Made by a program: the position numbers and the translations under genes. 37,500 nt of DNA from Glandiceps talaboti (lineage: Eukaryota; Hemichordata; Enteropneusta; Spengelidae): contig NC_135561.1 in NCBI RefSeq assembly GCF_964340395.1, positions 12,405,461-12,442,960 on the forward strand. Reading direction: 5' to 3'. Of the stretch, positions 1 to 12,968 are shown in pieces. The notes under the pieces were generated by a model. The model was not told the origin of the DNA. It saw only the letters and a list, made by a program, of their open reading frames with translations, and ran no database searches. Each line of letters starts with the position of its first letter. Position 1 is the first letter of the stretch.

Positions 1-755
1 CAATCTAATGTACCCAGTATCATTAAAATTGGTTGAAAAGGTAACTGAGCTATATAAATGAACGAATTATTACAATCTATGTGAGTTTGGCCTGTTTTGA
101 AGACGGCCATAAACGTTATATCTACTGGGCCATTTAGGATGATTGTACAAGTTGAATAAATCGTGAGTTGGCTTGTGAGAGAAGTAGAAAGGGTAAAATA
201 AGGGGTTCATAATTACATTCTTGTCTCAAAGAAGTGTATATGGATGTCAGTGGTTTGAGATCGTTTGTTAACAATACAGCGTTGCAGTTTGCTAACCACT
301 TCTTCTTTTTCATACAACCATGTAGAAACCAGTAAGGAACTACGTATTCTAAACATTAAGATAGGAAGGTCGCAATTTCTTGCTAAATTTAATCTGAATT
401 GAATCAACCATTAAACCTGCAGCTTGGAGCAGAACCGTCTCTCTTTTGATACTAGCATTTGATGTACATGATCACACGTTAATAGTTCATTTAAGCATAT
501 AGCAAGAAACTGTCTTAAAGTGCGTTTTTCCATTTTGGTTTCTCAGTTGCAGTATCAAACAGAGTAAGGTCACAGTAAACTGCAATGTACCGTACAAAAA
601 ACACTGTCTTCTTGAGGCATTGTCGATATTGTAAAGACAAAGAATACATTGAACATTTTTTTTCTTTGTCTGACTTTATTTCTCACTTGGTAAAGCAACA
701 AACAGGAGCACTTTTTCATTATAAATTGCTTTGTCAGTGATAATTAGTGTCTACA
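1..755. other. AT-rich intergenic sequence
   Basis: I see no supportable exon, RNA gene or long repeat here. On the minus strand an AATAAA (forward TTTATT, 675-680) lies 76 bases past the stop of the candidate exon at 756-1094. It could be that exon's polyadenylation signal, but such hexamers are common by chance in DNA this AT-rich. Confidence 0.5.
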
Positions 756-1094
756 TTAATCATCCTTCAATATGTATAAGCTTTGAAAATATACAAGAAG
801 CAAATACAGGACTAACAAGAACCAATAGGGACTGTTTGAAGTGTGAGTCATTGTACACCTAGATCGTCTTGTAATCATGGTTTGAGATGGATGGATTTTG
901 AAAATTTTAATACCAAAGTAACTTCCTCTTTGTCTATAGACATATTGTTTACTATAACATATAAATAATTCATTGCCACATTCTGGCAATTCTATATTGT
1001 CATTCAAACCACCTAGTAAATATTTGATGGCGTACTTATCACAGGCTGCATAGATTGTCATCGCTTTTATAAATGTATAGAACAGGTATTTCAC
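756..1094 (-). CDS. Candidate terminal exon of an unrecognised membrane or GPI-type protein
   Basis: This is an open frame of 112 codons that is not made of simple repeats, which is rare in this AT-rich region. The probable exon is shorter: an acceptor-like ATCTATGCAG precedes the codons reading CDKYAIKYLLGG, giving about 92 residues before the stop. The visible part has four cysteines (CDKY, ECGN, FICY, RCTM) in a polar region rich in Tyr, Lys and Arg, then a hydrophobic run of about 18 residues (WFLLVLYLLLVYFQ) close to the C-terminus. That order suits a tail-anchored or GPI-anchored product. An AATAAA lies 76 bases past the stop. I do not recognise the family and found no upstream exon. 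It could be a chance open frame or a decayed gene. Confidence 0.3.
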   Translation of the reverse strand: MKYLFYTFIKAMTIYAACDKYAIKYLLGGLNDNIELPECGNELFICYSKQYVYRQRGSYFGIKIFKIHPSQTMITRRSRCTMTHTSNSPYWFLLVLYLLLVYFQSLYILKDD

Positions 1095-1858
1095 GTATAT
1101 GTGATAAAGTGATAATGATATACCTTTAGTGAATGGTACAAAATGATCTTCTCTCTCCCTTCCCCCCCCCCTCTCTCTCTCTCTCTCTGTGGCGCTATTT
1201 CAAGGACATTCGATATTCAATCTAACAAAAGAATGAGCGCAAATTACAGTGTCATGGGGATACTCTTGTCAATTCCGCTTGGGGGTATTATCAATACTTA
1301 CAATGAAGTAAAAATCCCTGTTTATTTATTTACACCAAATTCAACAAGTCTTTTGAAAACAAAAATTAATATTTCTTTTTAAGCTTAAAGCCATTCAACT
1401 CGTTTGCAAAAACGTGTTTGGGATGATTTTGAATTGAATATGCATCTTAAATTATGAATAGATTTCTGCTGCTTTTTGTGTATATGCGAATCAACAAAAT
1501 GCTATGATTGCAATTGTTTCCACGTGTACAATCTGATGAGATAATAACCATTTGCAATAATGTTGGCAAACCAATCTATGGAGCCAGACAATGTAGCAAT
1601 ATTAATGAGATTTTTGTCAGGCTAGGCGATGAAAATGTTGCTAAACTTATGTTAGAGCCAGTCTGAGACGACATTCTGTTTGGAGAAAATTGTAATATCT
1701 ACTTATTATGGATGCTTTAGATAATTACACAATTATGTTGACTTCCTATAATAATTGAAATTGTTTTCTCATTTACTGTAAATTGTGCATGATTACTTTT
1801 TTAATATTGATATGATTAACTGATACGTGTAGACATCCTTCAAACAGTAAATTGTAAT

Positions 1859-1861
<3 letters not shown>
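1095..1861. other. Intergenic sequence with a short C-run/(CT)n
   Basis: The only structured part is a C-run followed by about nine CT units at 1161-1188. I see no exon-like open frame with splice sites and no inverted repeat. Confidence 0.5.

Positions 1862-1949
<88 letters not shown>
1862..1949. repeat. (TC)44 microsatellite
   Basis: An uninterrupted dinucleotide array of 88 bases. The Arg-Glu reading frame on the minus strand is only this repeat translated and is not a gene. Arrays this pure and long are normally polymorphic in length. Confidence 0.98.
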
Positions 1950-1952
<3 letters not shown>

Positions 1953-3373
1953 TCAATCGATAACTTCAAAGGGTATGCAAGTAAACCAACCTCGAAAATA
2001 ATTATCATATACTAGTAATAATAAACTAAGGCAGTATAAGGTGATAATCACACAAACGGGAGGGTTTTAAGTTTACTTCGCTGATTTCAGGATTTTCACG
2101 ACAGAAACTCTGCCATGTTTAATCCATTCAAATACACCTGGTAATAATTAACATATAAATAGAAATTATCATGCCCAAGTTGAAATTGAAAGTTCAGGCT
2201 CACATGAAGTGATATAGTCTATTCATGACTCCAAAATGACTCGGAGATAAGGATGCATTATTTATTCTCTGAGGACAGACCAATTCACTTTACATCGTTG
2301 AGCTATTACTCTACGGACGGAAATAACGTCAAAATACCGAATGATATAGTAGCGGAGTAGATATACATTCTGAAATTGACATTAAAGGAAATGTGATTTG
2401 ATGTCAATATCAGTTGTGGTGACATAGAGTACATTTAATATTGACAGCAGTGTTAATAAAATTGACACCTTGACATTAACATGAACCTGTAGATTCTTGG
2501 CCATTTCATCATGACTGATAACAAAAAACCACTAGGCAAGCAGGGTTATGATGATATAAGTTAGGTTAAGATTAAGATAGAGTGTGTACTCTATAGACAC
2601 ATTTTACCAAAATCTAATTTATTCAAATCTTTCCAAAATTGGAAATGAAAGTTAACTCCAAGTTCCTATGAAATTATAAAAGTAATTAAGGGTCCACGTC
2701 CCTGCTTTTAAGGAAATCAACAAAATGTTTTTTTCCCATAGAAATGATTTTAAAAATCGGCTGTCATTTTCCGTTTCTAAAATGGTTCAATTTTGATACT
2801 ACTTTGATATATATTTGTTTGTAAGGTAGCCATGATGTTTTCTTGACTTTAGTAGTAGTTTGTTAATTCGTCTTTAGGCCACAGGTCACAATGACAATTA
2901 CATAACTTCATGAAAAACAGAATACAGTATAACAGGTCGTAAAATGTTGTAAACTTATCAAGCAATATCAGGCGTCCATATAAAATTCTTGTCTTAAATC
3001 CATAGCTTTATAAACAAATTTACCAAGATTCCTCAACACAGTTGTGGAATTAGATCTTAGCAAATTATAGAATTTAACACGGATTGGAAAACGTCTATAT
3101 TAATTTTCTTGACTTTAACAGAGAAGTGATGTTTGCATGAACAAAGTAAAAGTGGATTTAAAACTCTTTGACGTCGAGGTGTATACTAAACTAAACTACA
3201 GTTTAAAGGGAATTCACGTGCGCAATTCAGGACAAAAAAATTATAATGTTACTTCATGGTCCAAAAGAAGCTATTAAGAAAATTTGACATTTTCGATCTA
3301 AACCCTGCATCACTTTCAAATTGATCTAAGATGTATACTTCTTTTCTTTTCTCATTGTAACCTCCGAAAACCC
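1950..3373. other. AT-rich intergenic sequence
   Basis: I see no gene, RNA or clear repeat. Open frames are short and have no splice sites or codon character. Confidence 0.5.
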
Positions 3374-3383
3374 CATCATCATT

Positions 3384-3419
<36 letters not shown>

Positions 3420-3479
3420 GTCACCACCACCACCACCACCACCACCACCACCACCACCACCACCACCACAACTATCATG

Positions 3480-3527
<48 letters not shown>

Positions 3528-3585
3528 GTCGTCGTCGTCGTCGTCATCATCATTATCATCATCATCATCATCATCATCATCATCT
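3374..3585. repeat. Compound trinucleotide array (ATC)n-(ACC)n-(ATC)n-(GTC)n-(ATC)n
   Basis: About 210 bases of trinucleotide repeat built in blocks: ATC, a block of about 17 ACC units, a long ATC block, a short GTC block, and ATC again. Each block differs from its neighbour by one base per unit, so the array probably grew by point change followed by expansion. The Met/Val/Thr-run frame on the minus strand is only this repeat translated. Confidence 0.97.
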
Positions 3586-4342
<757 letters not shown>

Positions 4343-4629
4343 CTCGGTGAGTATCAATCTGCTAAGACAGTGCTCTATACCGCAGTGGCAGAGCGTAATA
4401 GTTTTGGTAGTACTGGAACTCTTTCTTGGTTGTAACTCGGAGTTTCACGCATGGTGCGATCATCAGACACTCTGAGGTCTACTCTCTGGGTGTGCTGTAT
4501 ATATAGAGTGTAGACAATAGAAATACCATCACTATTGTCTGTGTCGGTGGGTAGGTGTTGTATGTATGGAGGTGTTGGTTGTTATTGTGTGAGTTATTGG
4601 GTGCGGACAAGTAAGTGTTGGCGTATATA
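4343..4629 (-). mobile_element. Possible Penelope-like element or retrozyme remnant
   Basis: This 287-base segment lies between an (AT)n array and a long inverted repeat. Read on the minus strand it holds CTGATGA followed 13 bases later by GAAAC. The same layout is known from hammerhead ribozymes carried by Penelope-like elements and retrozymes. It also contains a perfect 9-bp inverted pair (AGACAATAG at 4512-4520, CTATTGTCT at 4532-4540). No reverse transcriptase or GIY-YIG coding sequence is visible, so any element is a short non-coding piece. The assignment rests on motif layout only. Confidence 0.3.
4429..4470 (-). ncRNA. Hammerhead-like ribozyme motif (candidate)
   Basis: On the minus strand the conserved core is present: CUGAUGA (4466-4460), a short stem II of CGCA/UGCG closed by a CCA loop, then GAAAC (4446-4442). 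A possible stem III is ACU/AGU with loop CCG, followed by U at the cleavage position. A possible stem I begins with UGU pairing with ACA. Weak points: a U-U apposition where stem II normally starts with a pair, a three-base stem III, a short stem I, and U rather than the usual C or A at position 17. It may be inactive or a coincidence. Confidence 0.25.
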
Positions 4630-4772
4630 TATATATAAATAATTTCATGAACCATACAATTCTAACCCAAATATTTCGAAGAGACTGAGCTCCTCTTCAT
4701 CGGTGGGTCTCCAGTTCTGTCTTCGAAATATTTGGGTTAGAATTGTATGGTTCATGAAATTATTTATATATA
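4630..4772. repeat. 53-bp perfect inverted repeat with 37-base loop
   Basis: The left arm (4630-4682) and right arm (4720-4772) are exact reverse complements; the arm includes TTCATGAACCATACAATTC. The loop (4683-4719) read on the minus strand contains CCGATGA, then AGAG and CUCU that can pair, then CGAAA. That is a hammerhead-like layout with C instead of the required U in the core. Perfect identity between arms implies recent formation. It sits between two (AT)n arrays, as expected for a head-to-head insertion of one element end. Confidence 0.93.
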
Positions 4773-4788
4773 GAAACTCAGTGTTAAG

Positions 4789-6308
<1,520 letters not shown>

Positions 6309-6491
6309 ATTTTAAAGTGACCATGTGGATGAGGATTGGATATTTATTTTGGATTTTAATTTATAAAATAATTTAACCATGCTTCCTACTTGAAACGTGT
6401 GTTTTTTCATATTGAAGCCATGATAAAATTGTTTTTTAAGTCAAAATCCTAAATAAATACCCAATCCTCATCTATATGGCCATTTTAAAAT
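6309..6491. mobile_element. 183-bp foldback MITE with about 75-bp imperfect terminal inverted repeats
   Basis: The left end begins ATTTTAAAGTGACCATGTGG and the right end, reverse-complemented, begins ATTTTAAAATGGCCATATAG. Both continue through GATGAGGATTGG and TATTTATTT to about 72-75 bases with roughly 84% identity by eye, leaving a loop of about 30 bases. There is no coding sequence. The divergence between arms suggests an old insertion. I could not settle a target-site duplication, so the superfamily is unassigned. Confidence 0.8.
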
Positions 6492-8696
6492 CTGACAAGA
6501 TTGTTGAATATCCACCAATATGCTCCAAATTCAGAATGATTTTGTGAAATCGCAATTGCTTAAATACGTAATCGCCTCATTTTTGTCAAATAAGAACCAA
6601 ATTATTTGTTAAATAGGAGAGTAATCATCGATATAATTATACAGTTTCCTTTTGAAGGCTCTGTCTGGCCACTTGCCTCAGGGCTTTGTTCAACAGCTAC
6701 TTCCGTGGATGTTGTTGCAGCCGGTTGCTATGACACTACGAATTTGCTCAACTTTATAGCTGTGGTGTTGGAATAAGAAATTGCAATTAAAATATTGACT
6801 GTGCTCAAATTAAACACTATCCTAGTGGAATTACGTTTACCCATAATGTTTGATTTTCAATTTCAAATTATCTTCTATATTTAGCAGGATGTTACAAGCC
6901 TATGGATGTTTGTCTGTTGTAAACATAATTGCTAATATCAATACAAATATCAATGATAAAATTCAAAACTGATATCTTCGAAATATATCAATTATTGTCT
7001 GACATAAAACTGAACGAAAGGGTTTATCTTTCTTTTACTCATAGATTTTGGACTCTTGGCACGGATTCTTCCAAACAAGAATTCGACTAATTGTGTATAA
7101 AAGCGATATGTTTACAATTTGCCGGCCTACATTTGAGGCATTCAATTTATGATGAAAGTCAGTATTTACATATGTATAGGTGATAAGCACTTGTATAGAT
7201 GCACACGCATAATTAGCAATGCAATAAAACGGAAACATTATCGCATATCTTTATGCAAATGAGCGCGCGATCAGTAATGGTACAAGAACCATGTGAACGC
7301 ACAGTTGTGTTTTTTGACAAAATTCGTTGCTTTGAATAAAGATTGTGTTGATATGCCAGCACTTCTGTAATCTATGATCAGTAGCCGTGTCGTCCTTTGG
7401 GTATTCGCACTCTTGCTGTGTTTTCTGTTGCACGTACGTTCCTGAAACTACATTGAGGGAGAACACCGCAATGTGATACTCCTGCAATTACCGAGAGTAG
7501 GTTGCTCAGGCACTCATACACAACCAAGAACCATGGGGTCATGATCACGTTCATCCAACCCATCGCATATTAGTCTTATGGCGCTAAGTCACTACACTTT
7601 CGTTACCGGCTTTATTACATGTAAGTGTCCATGATTATAGGTGTTAAGCACTGGGCCATACTTGTATTATTTAAATTGGGGATGACGTAATGGAAATGAC
7701 GTGTACAGTGTATTTCTCTTCCTCTTGTTTAGACATGCTCTTGTAAAGTGAATAAATTACAGTCTTGTGACTAATTTCAATTAAAATAATATTAAACCAC
7801 GCCTTTTTTGTTTATCTGAATTAAAGCTCGTGAATATTTTTTCAGTACTAAAAGTATTTAAATGATTTAGTTAAAAAATACCAGCAAATGTCATAAAATG
7901 GAAAGTCATGTGCTTATGTATCACCATGGATACATCTCCATGTTTTTCTAAGGGTGACGCGAAGGTGTAACAAATGAACCGTACGTATACGCATTTACTC
8001 ATTAAAGATTCGGGCAACAAACGTGTTTTCATTTTGTAATTGTTTTCTGACCAATTAGAGCATACCTTTAAAAAGACTTCATGATCACGTTATACTTTTA
8101 CATTGCACTCCCAAGCTCATTATGCCCAAATATGGAATTTAGCGCGTTATAAAAGAAATTACGTACACTACACTTGATCCCCAATATTCAAGCCAAATAA
8201 ATAACTGGGTGGTTCCGTTTGCATGCAATATTCTATCGATGTACGGAAAAGCGAAATGGCGTTTCGGTTTTTCTGAGATTGAAGATTTATCAAAAAGAAA
8301 TACACTTGGTTGGTTGTTAAGAAAGTCATGTCTCTTAAAAATCATTTTGATGCAGATGATGCAATATCAAGTATATCATTTCATGAAATACCTATTAATT
8401 CATGGGTACAGATTATACCAACCAATTATACCAACCAATAGACCTTTTTTCCAACAAATGAACTGTTCCAGACAATGCAGTATGACCTTAAGCTTTGACC
8501 CCGGTTGATTGTTACAGTATCCCAAGATATCTGATTAAATATCTTTATGAAATAATGTTTGAATTTTCTTTCACATTATTGTATATCCCGAGGGTGTTGT
8601 GGGCGAATAATCAACATCATTAAGCAAATTAATAGTCGTTGTCACGTTAATCAGACTCACCGTTCAGAAAGAGACAGCTACAACAAGAAAGGCAGA
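6492..8696. other. AT-rich intergenic sequence
   Basis: The longest non-repeat open frames are under 100 codons, overlap on opposite strands, and show no domain or splice context. A 13-base tandem (TTATACCAACCAA) occurs at about 8413-8440. I see no RNA gene. Confidence 0.5.
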
Positions 8697-8733
8697 GACA
8701 GACAGACGGTCGGACGGACGGACTGTACAGGAC

Positions 8734-8776
<43 letters not shown>
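8697..8776. repeat. (GACA)n/(GGAC)n tetranucleotide array
   Basis: Imperfect GACA and GGAC units followed by about twelve clean GACA units near 8735-8776. Frames that read as Cys-Leu-Ser-Val or Asp-Arg-Gln-Thr repeats come from this array. Confidence 0.95.
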
Positions 8777-10075
8777 GAACAATAAATTGTTACTTGACAA
8801 TAAGTGCGAATCAAGCATATATGGAATAACAGGTAAAATACATGATCAAATGAATAAATAACCACCTTCATTTGTCCTACAATTACAGCAAGACAGCTTT
8901 CATTTGAATCCCCGACTCCATCATCTCAAAAACCATAGGTTATCTGTGCATTATTAGCGAGCACTTCATAAAAGTAACGACACAACTGCAGTTAATACTT
9001 TTGAACTTGCCTAGTCTGTCAACGGCGACTCAAATAGTCTCTATATAGTAATAATTTTTATCTGTGTTTGCATTTAAATGACAACTTGTCAATGTTGTGT
9101 ATCCGGTAACAGTAGGGAGTATGACTGCTGACGTCAATCAGTAAACATTAGTCTAATCTCAATATTGTGAAAGTCATGCTCAATAATACGTTGTCTGTTG
9201 ATCTACGGAAGGATATAATATTGGCGATGTAGACTGACTGCTGAATCATTGTGTCTAACGCAATCGTGAATAAGCAAAGGTTAACGTGCTGACTAGCTAC
9301 ATATTGATAGTGACGTGTGATAGGCATATATAATAAAATGTGTATACTCAAAATAGATATCGCTGAGATTTTCAACATGTGTCAATAGATATCGCTGAGA
9401 TTTTCAACATGTGTCAAAATAGATTTATTGGAATACAGATGTGTCGATGACTTAAAAATAAACTAAAAAATGCATCATCTGTTGGGTATAATAATATCTT
9501 TTCGGGACGTCACACTGATCATTTTCTCAAACTGACTTATGTTGGGGGATAGAACTGATGTTAGAAAACAGTTCCAGTGAAGAATTGTAAGTCGAAACGA
9601 AAACTTCAATAACCGTAGATTCACCTCAAAGTAACATTTAATCGACAAGTATAGCCATTCAAATGTCTTATCTATCTTTGTATTCTACAACGTACCCATC
9701 GCGTATTTGTGTATACAGAGAACAAGTGTATACCAAAGCATAGCATTTTCAGATGTTTTGTTTCTGAAGAATAAAAGATATTTTTTGTGGTTTTGTTGTT
9801 CATTTACGGTGAACGTTAGACAATAAGAACGGTCATTTGTTTTAAGCGAAGATGTATTAATTGGCAGAAGTCGATCTGTAATTCATATAGATGCATTTCT
9901 CTTAAACTTTGCGACTGATATTCTCAAAAACTTATAAGTAATTTTTTTATTCATATTTTGTTAAGTAATTTATATTTATAATTACAAAACTATTTTAGCC
10001 TTCACCAAATGAAATATGTTTCTTTAGAGACGATTGTAGAGTGCATTACTATTCTTCGTTTTGTGTACGTAGATT

Positions 10076-10077
<2 letters not shown>
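8777..10077. other. Intergenic sequence with a 32-bp tandem duplication
   Basis: A 32-bp unit starting ATAGATATCGCTGAGATTTT is present twice, at 9353-9384 and 9385-9416, with no difference I can see, so the duplication is recent. I see nothing else in this stretch. Confidence 0.6.

Positions 10078-10168
<91 letters not shown>
10078..10168. repeat. (AT)n microsatellite with one interruption
   Basis: Two AT blocks separated by AAAAAC near 10129-10134. Confidence 0.96.
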
Positions 10169-10170
<2 letters not shown>

Positions 10171-10268
10171 ATTTAGGAGATTCATTTAAACATATACAAC
10201 AAACAATACAGTGTTTCTGGCTAAGATGTTTCACTCAGGCTTTGCTGAACTATCACAGTAGGCCCAAT

Positions 10269-10377
<109 letters not shown>

Positions 10378-10806
10378 AATTAGTACGAGACATTAAACGG
10401 GAGATAATCGAAAATTTCGTGACCGTTATCATGCATGAGATGACAAACACAATTACACAGATGATTGATATTTTATTTTCGTGAGAGTGTGAAATTATAT
10501 ATGGTTCGTACATAATAGAAATAAATTAAACAAATTTCATTATGTCATGATTGAATATTGAAAATTTGCAAGTGAAATGGTAGCCCTTGGAAACCATAAA
10601 AAATATACATATACACACAAGGTATCAATCACTCAATGTAAGTTACACCTGTACAAAGGATGAATAGATAGCTATTAACTCTGTCTCCCTTTGTCTTCAG
10701 TTTCTTTTAAAAATATTGTGACTTTAATATTTGCTCAGTAAATTATCGTGTGAATATATCAGATCTGATATAAGGATACTGGTTCTGACAATTAAGAATA
10801 AGAAGT

Positions 10807-11342
10807 CAAATATTCATAAGGTTTGAACCTTAGCCTTTAGATTTGTCTTTTCTGTATATGTTAATTAGCAATAACAGATGTCAGAAATCCAATATGTTGG
10901 CAAATAAAGAACAACATCATATATCAAGATTGATGAGTGATATGTTAGAGTATTATGTTTAAAATTAGAACTCAGGATAATAGTAATTAATGGGAATATA
11001 GATCTGAAAATGCTTGCATTTGTGATTAAGTGTACAGTATGGGGGGGGGTGATAATGAACATACAACTAAGGTTTGGAGAATTCATCGGAATGAGAATTA
11101 AGAATTAATGCGACCTTTATCAAATATTCATAAGGTGTGAACCACGTCTTTCCTGTATAGCGATAATTAGTGTGAGATATTTAGTATTTTTGCAAATTAA
11201 GAATACTACCATATATCAAGATTGCTGAGATAGATATGTATTATGAATAGAATAGAGTAAGTGATATAGTATGTTAATTGTCTTTTTTAATGGAAATATG
11301 GATCGCATATGACTGCATTTATGATTAAGTGTATTATGGGGA
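10807..11342. repeat. Diverged direct duplication, unit about 310 bases
   Basis: Landmarks recur in the same order in 10807-11048 and 11119-11342: CAAATATTCATAAGGT, a TAATTAG segment, CATATATCAAGATTG, a TTAATGG-AATAT segment, GCATTT, then GATTAAGTGTA and a G-run. The copies differ by many substitutions and indels, so the duplication is old. I see no coding sequence in either copy. Confidence 0.75.
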
Positions 11343-11589
11343 CTTGGTAGTATTAACTAGGTCATACATTCATTGTAAAAGGTACCCGGTACAACTCGGC
11401 TTTGTATGAAAACTTTGCCTTTTTGATGGGCTGACGGCAGGAACACGCTCTCCATGAGAGAGTGCGAAAGCAAATTATGCAGCCATGGTACGATTAGATC
11501 AAATATCACTGAATAAAATCGGGTTCGTTCACCTTCTTGTCCATCCTTGCTAGAGTTGTAATTAGCTAAAAGCAGTGCACCCAACATGT
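11343..11589. other. Sequence flanking the decayed tandem array
   Basis: A minus-strand open frame of 83 codons runs through here and joins the last degenerate repeat unit. It has no recognised domain. It may be part of the same decayed coding region. Confidence 0.35.
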
Positions 11590-12245
11590 TCATGGAAACC
11601 TTCGACATATCCCATTACAGGCGATTTGAAAAGTGATTTTAAAGATTAACGTTTCTCAATAATATCTCTATCTAATAAACAAATCCTCGCTAGAGCTTGT
11701 TAAAACTCGCTAACTAGAGCAATGGCTACAGTAAGTCATGCAAATTGATATTTAAAAAAGAAAGCCTTCGATAAATTCTAACATTGTGGATTTGAAAGTG
11801 TGCTGAAAGATCAAAGTGTCCCCAAGCAAATCTTTAGCTTTAGCTTAACAAAACGTCTCTAGAGCTTGCTAAAAATATCTGAGTCGCTACATTTATGGTT
11901 AGAGCAATAATGTACGCTTGATATACGCCCAATAATCGTAACTAATTTACGAAAACCTTCTACAACTCCAAAAAAATAACTTGGTAAATCTAATATAGGC
12001 ATTCCAAAAATGTTCTTAACCTCTTCAAGGTATCCCTAAGCAACATCTAAGCTGAAGTACAAACACTCGCTAAAACTGGTCAGATAAATACATGTAACAC
12101 GCTTAAGAAAACCTTCAACAAATCCAAATAATTTGATAAACCAATATATAGATGGAACTTGTGAATATGTTTTCAAAGAGCCAAATTTCTCCAAGCAATA
12201 TCCTAGCTCGTTTACTAAACCTCCGCATAGTATTGAGGGCACGGC
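11590..12245 (-). pseudogene. Four decayed tandem repeats that read like a protein repeat
   Basis: AAACCTTC-type boxes recur at about 11594, 11758 (AAAGCCTTC), 11950 and 12108, 158-192 bases apart. Each is accompanied by a CCAAGCAA/CTAAGCAA box and a GAGCTTG/CTCGC box. Translated on the minus strand, the copies share a theme: a Leu-Leu-Gly-Asp/Glu segment, then Phe, then FKS or similar, ending in Val/Ile-Glu-Gly-Phe (for example FIEGFLF, FVEGFLKR, VVEGFRKL, YVEGFHEH). Frames shift and stops interrupt the copies, so no intact product exists. This is either a decayed coding tandem repeat or a non-coding satellite with chance open frames. I do not recognise the family. Confidence 0.4.
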
Positions 12246-12721
12246 ATACCTGACCGCCTTTTAGCAACCAACTGTAATGCAAATAAAACAATTCAAGCAA
12301 CGAATAGAGTTAGAACATTTTAATGACGCTTACTGGGTTTTCAATAAATTATATTGACATAGTTTCATTTTCTGAGTGAGATATCAACTTGTTGGATGAC
12401 AGCAATGACCTACACAAATGTCATGTTACTATTGGAACATGCAAAATAATATAAGTTTAATTATACTCCAATAATATCGTATTACAATATTGCATTGAAT
12501 GTTGAATGGTCCAAAGAAAATAATTGATAGGTTATACCACCAAATACAAATGAATTGAATAATCGATTTCATTAAATTTCTGTTATTATCGCAAAGTAAA
12601 TTGTTTGAGATGAATAAAAAAGTTTTTCTTTTTCTAGTTCGCCTAACTCACAATTTAAAAATTAACATGTTTCTGTTACCATGGATATTCGCAGCTTTTA
12701 TTATTTTAAAATACGCTATAA
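12246..12721. other. AT-rich intergenic sequence
   Basis: I see nothing supportable here. Confidence 0.5.
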
Positions 12722-12968
12722 GTATGTATGTATGTATGTATGTATGTATGTATGTATGCATGTATGCATGTATGCATGTATGCATGTATGTATGTATGTA
12801 TGTATGTATGGATGCATGGATGCATGGATGCATGTATGTATGTATGTACATGTATGTATGTATGTATGTGTGTGTGTATGCACGCACGTATGTATGTATG
12901 TATGTATGTATGTATGTATGTATGTATGTATGTGTGTATGTATGTATGTATGTATGTATTATGTATGT
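12722..12968. repeat. (GTAT)n tetranucleotide array with GCAT/GGAT variants
   Basis: About 245 bases of 4-bp units, mostly GTAT, with blocks of GCAT, GGAT and GTGT in the middle. Frames that read as Tyr-Val-Cys-Met or His-Thr-Tyr-Ile runs are translated repeat. Confidence 0.97.

Noticed and set aside
7251-7563. Overlapping minus-strand frames of 61-78 codons
   Set aside because: Two frames compete on the same strand, and neither has splice context or a recognisable motif.
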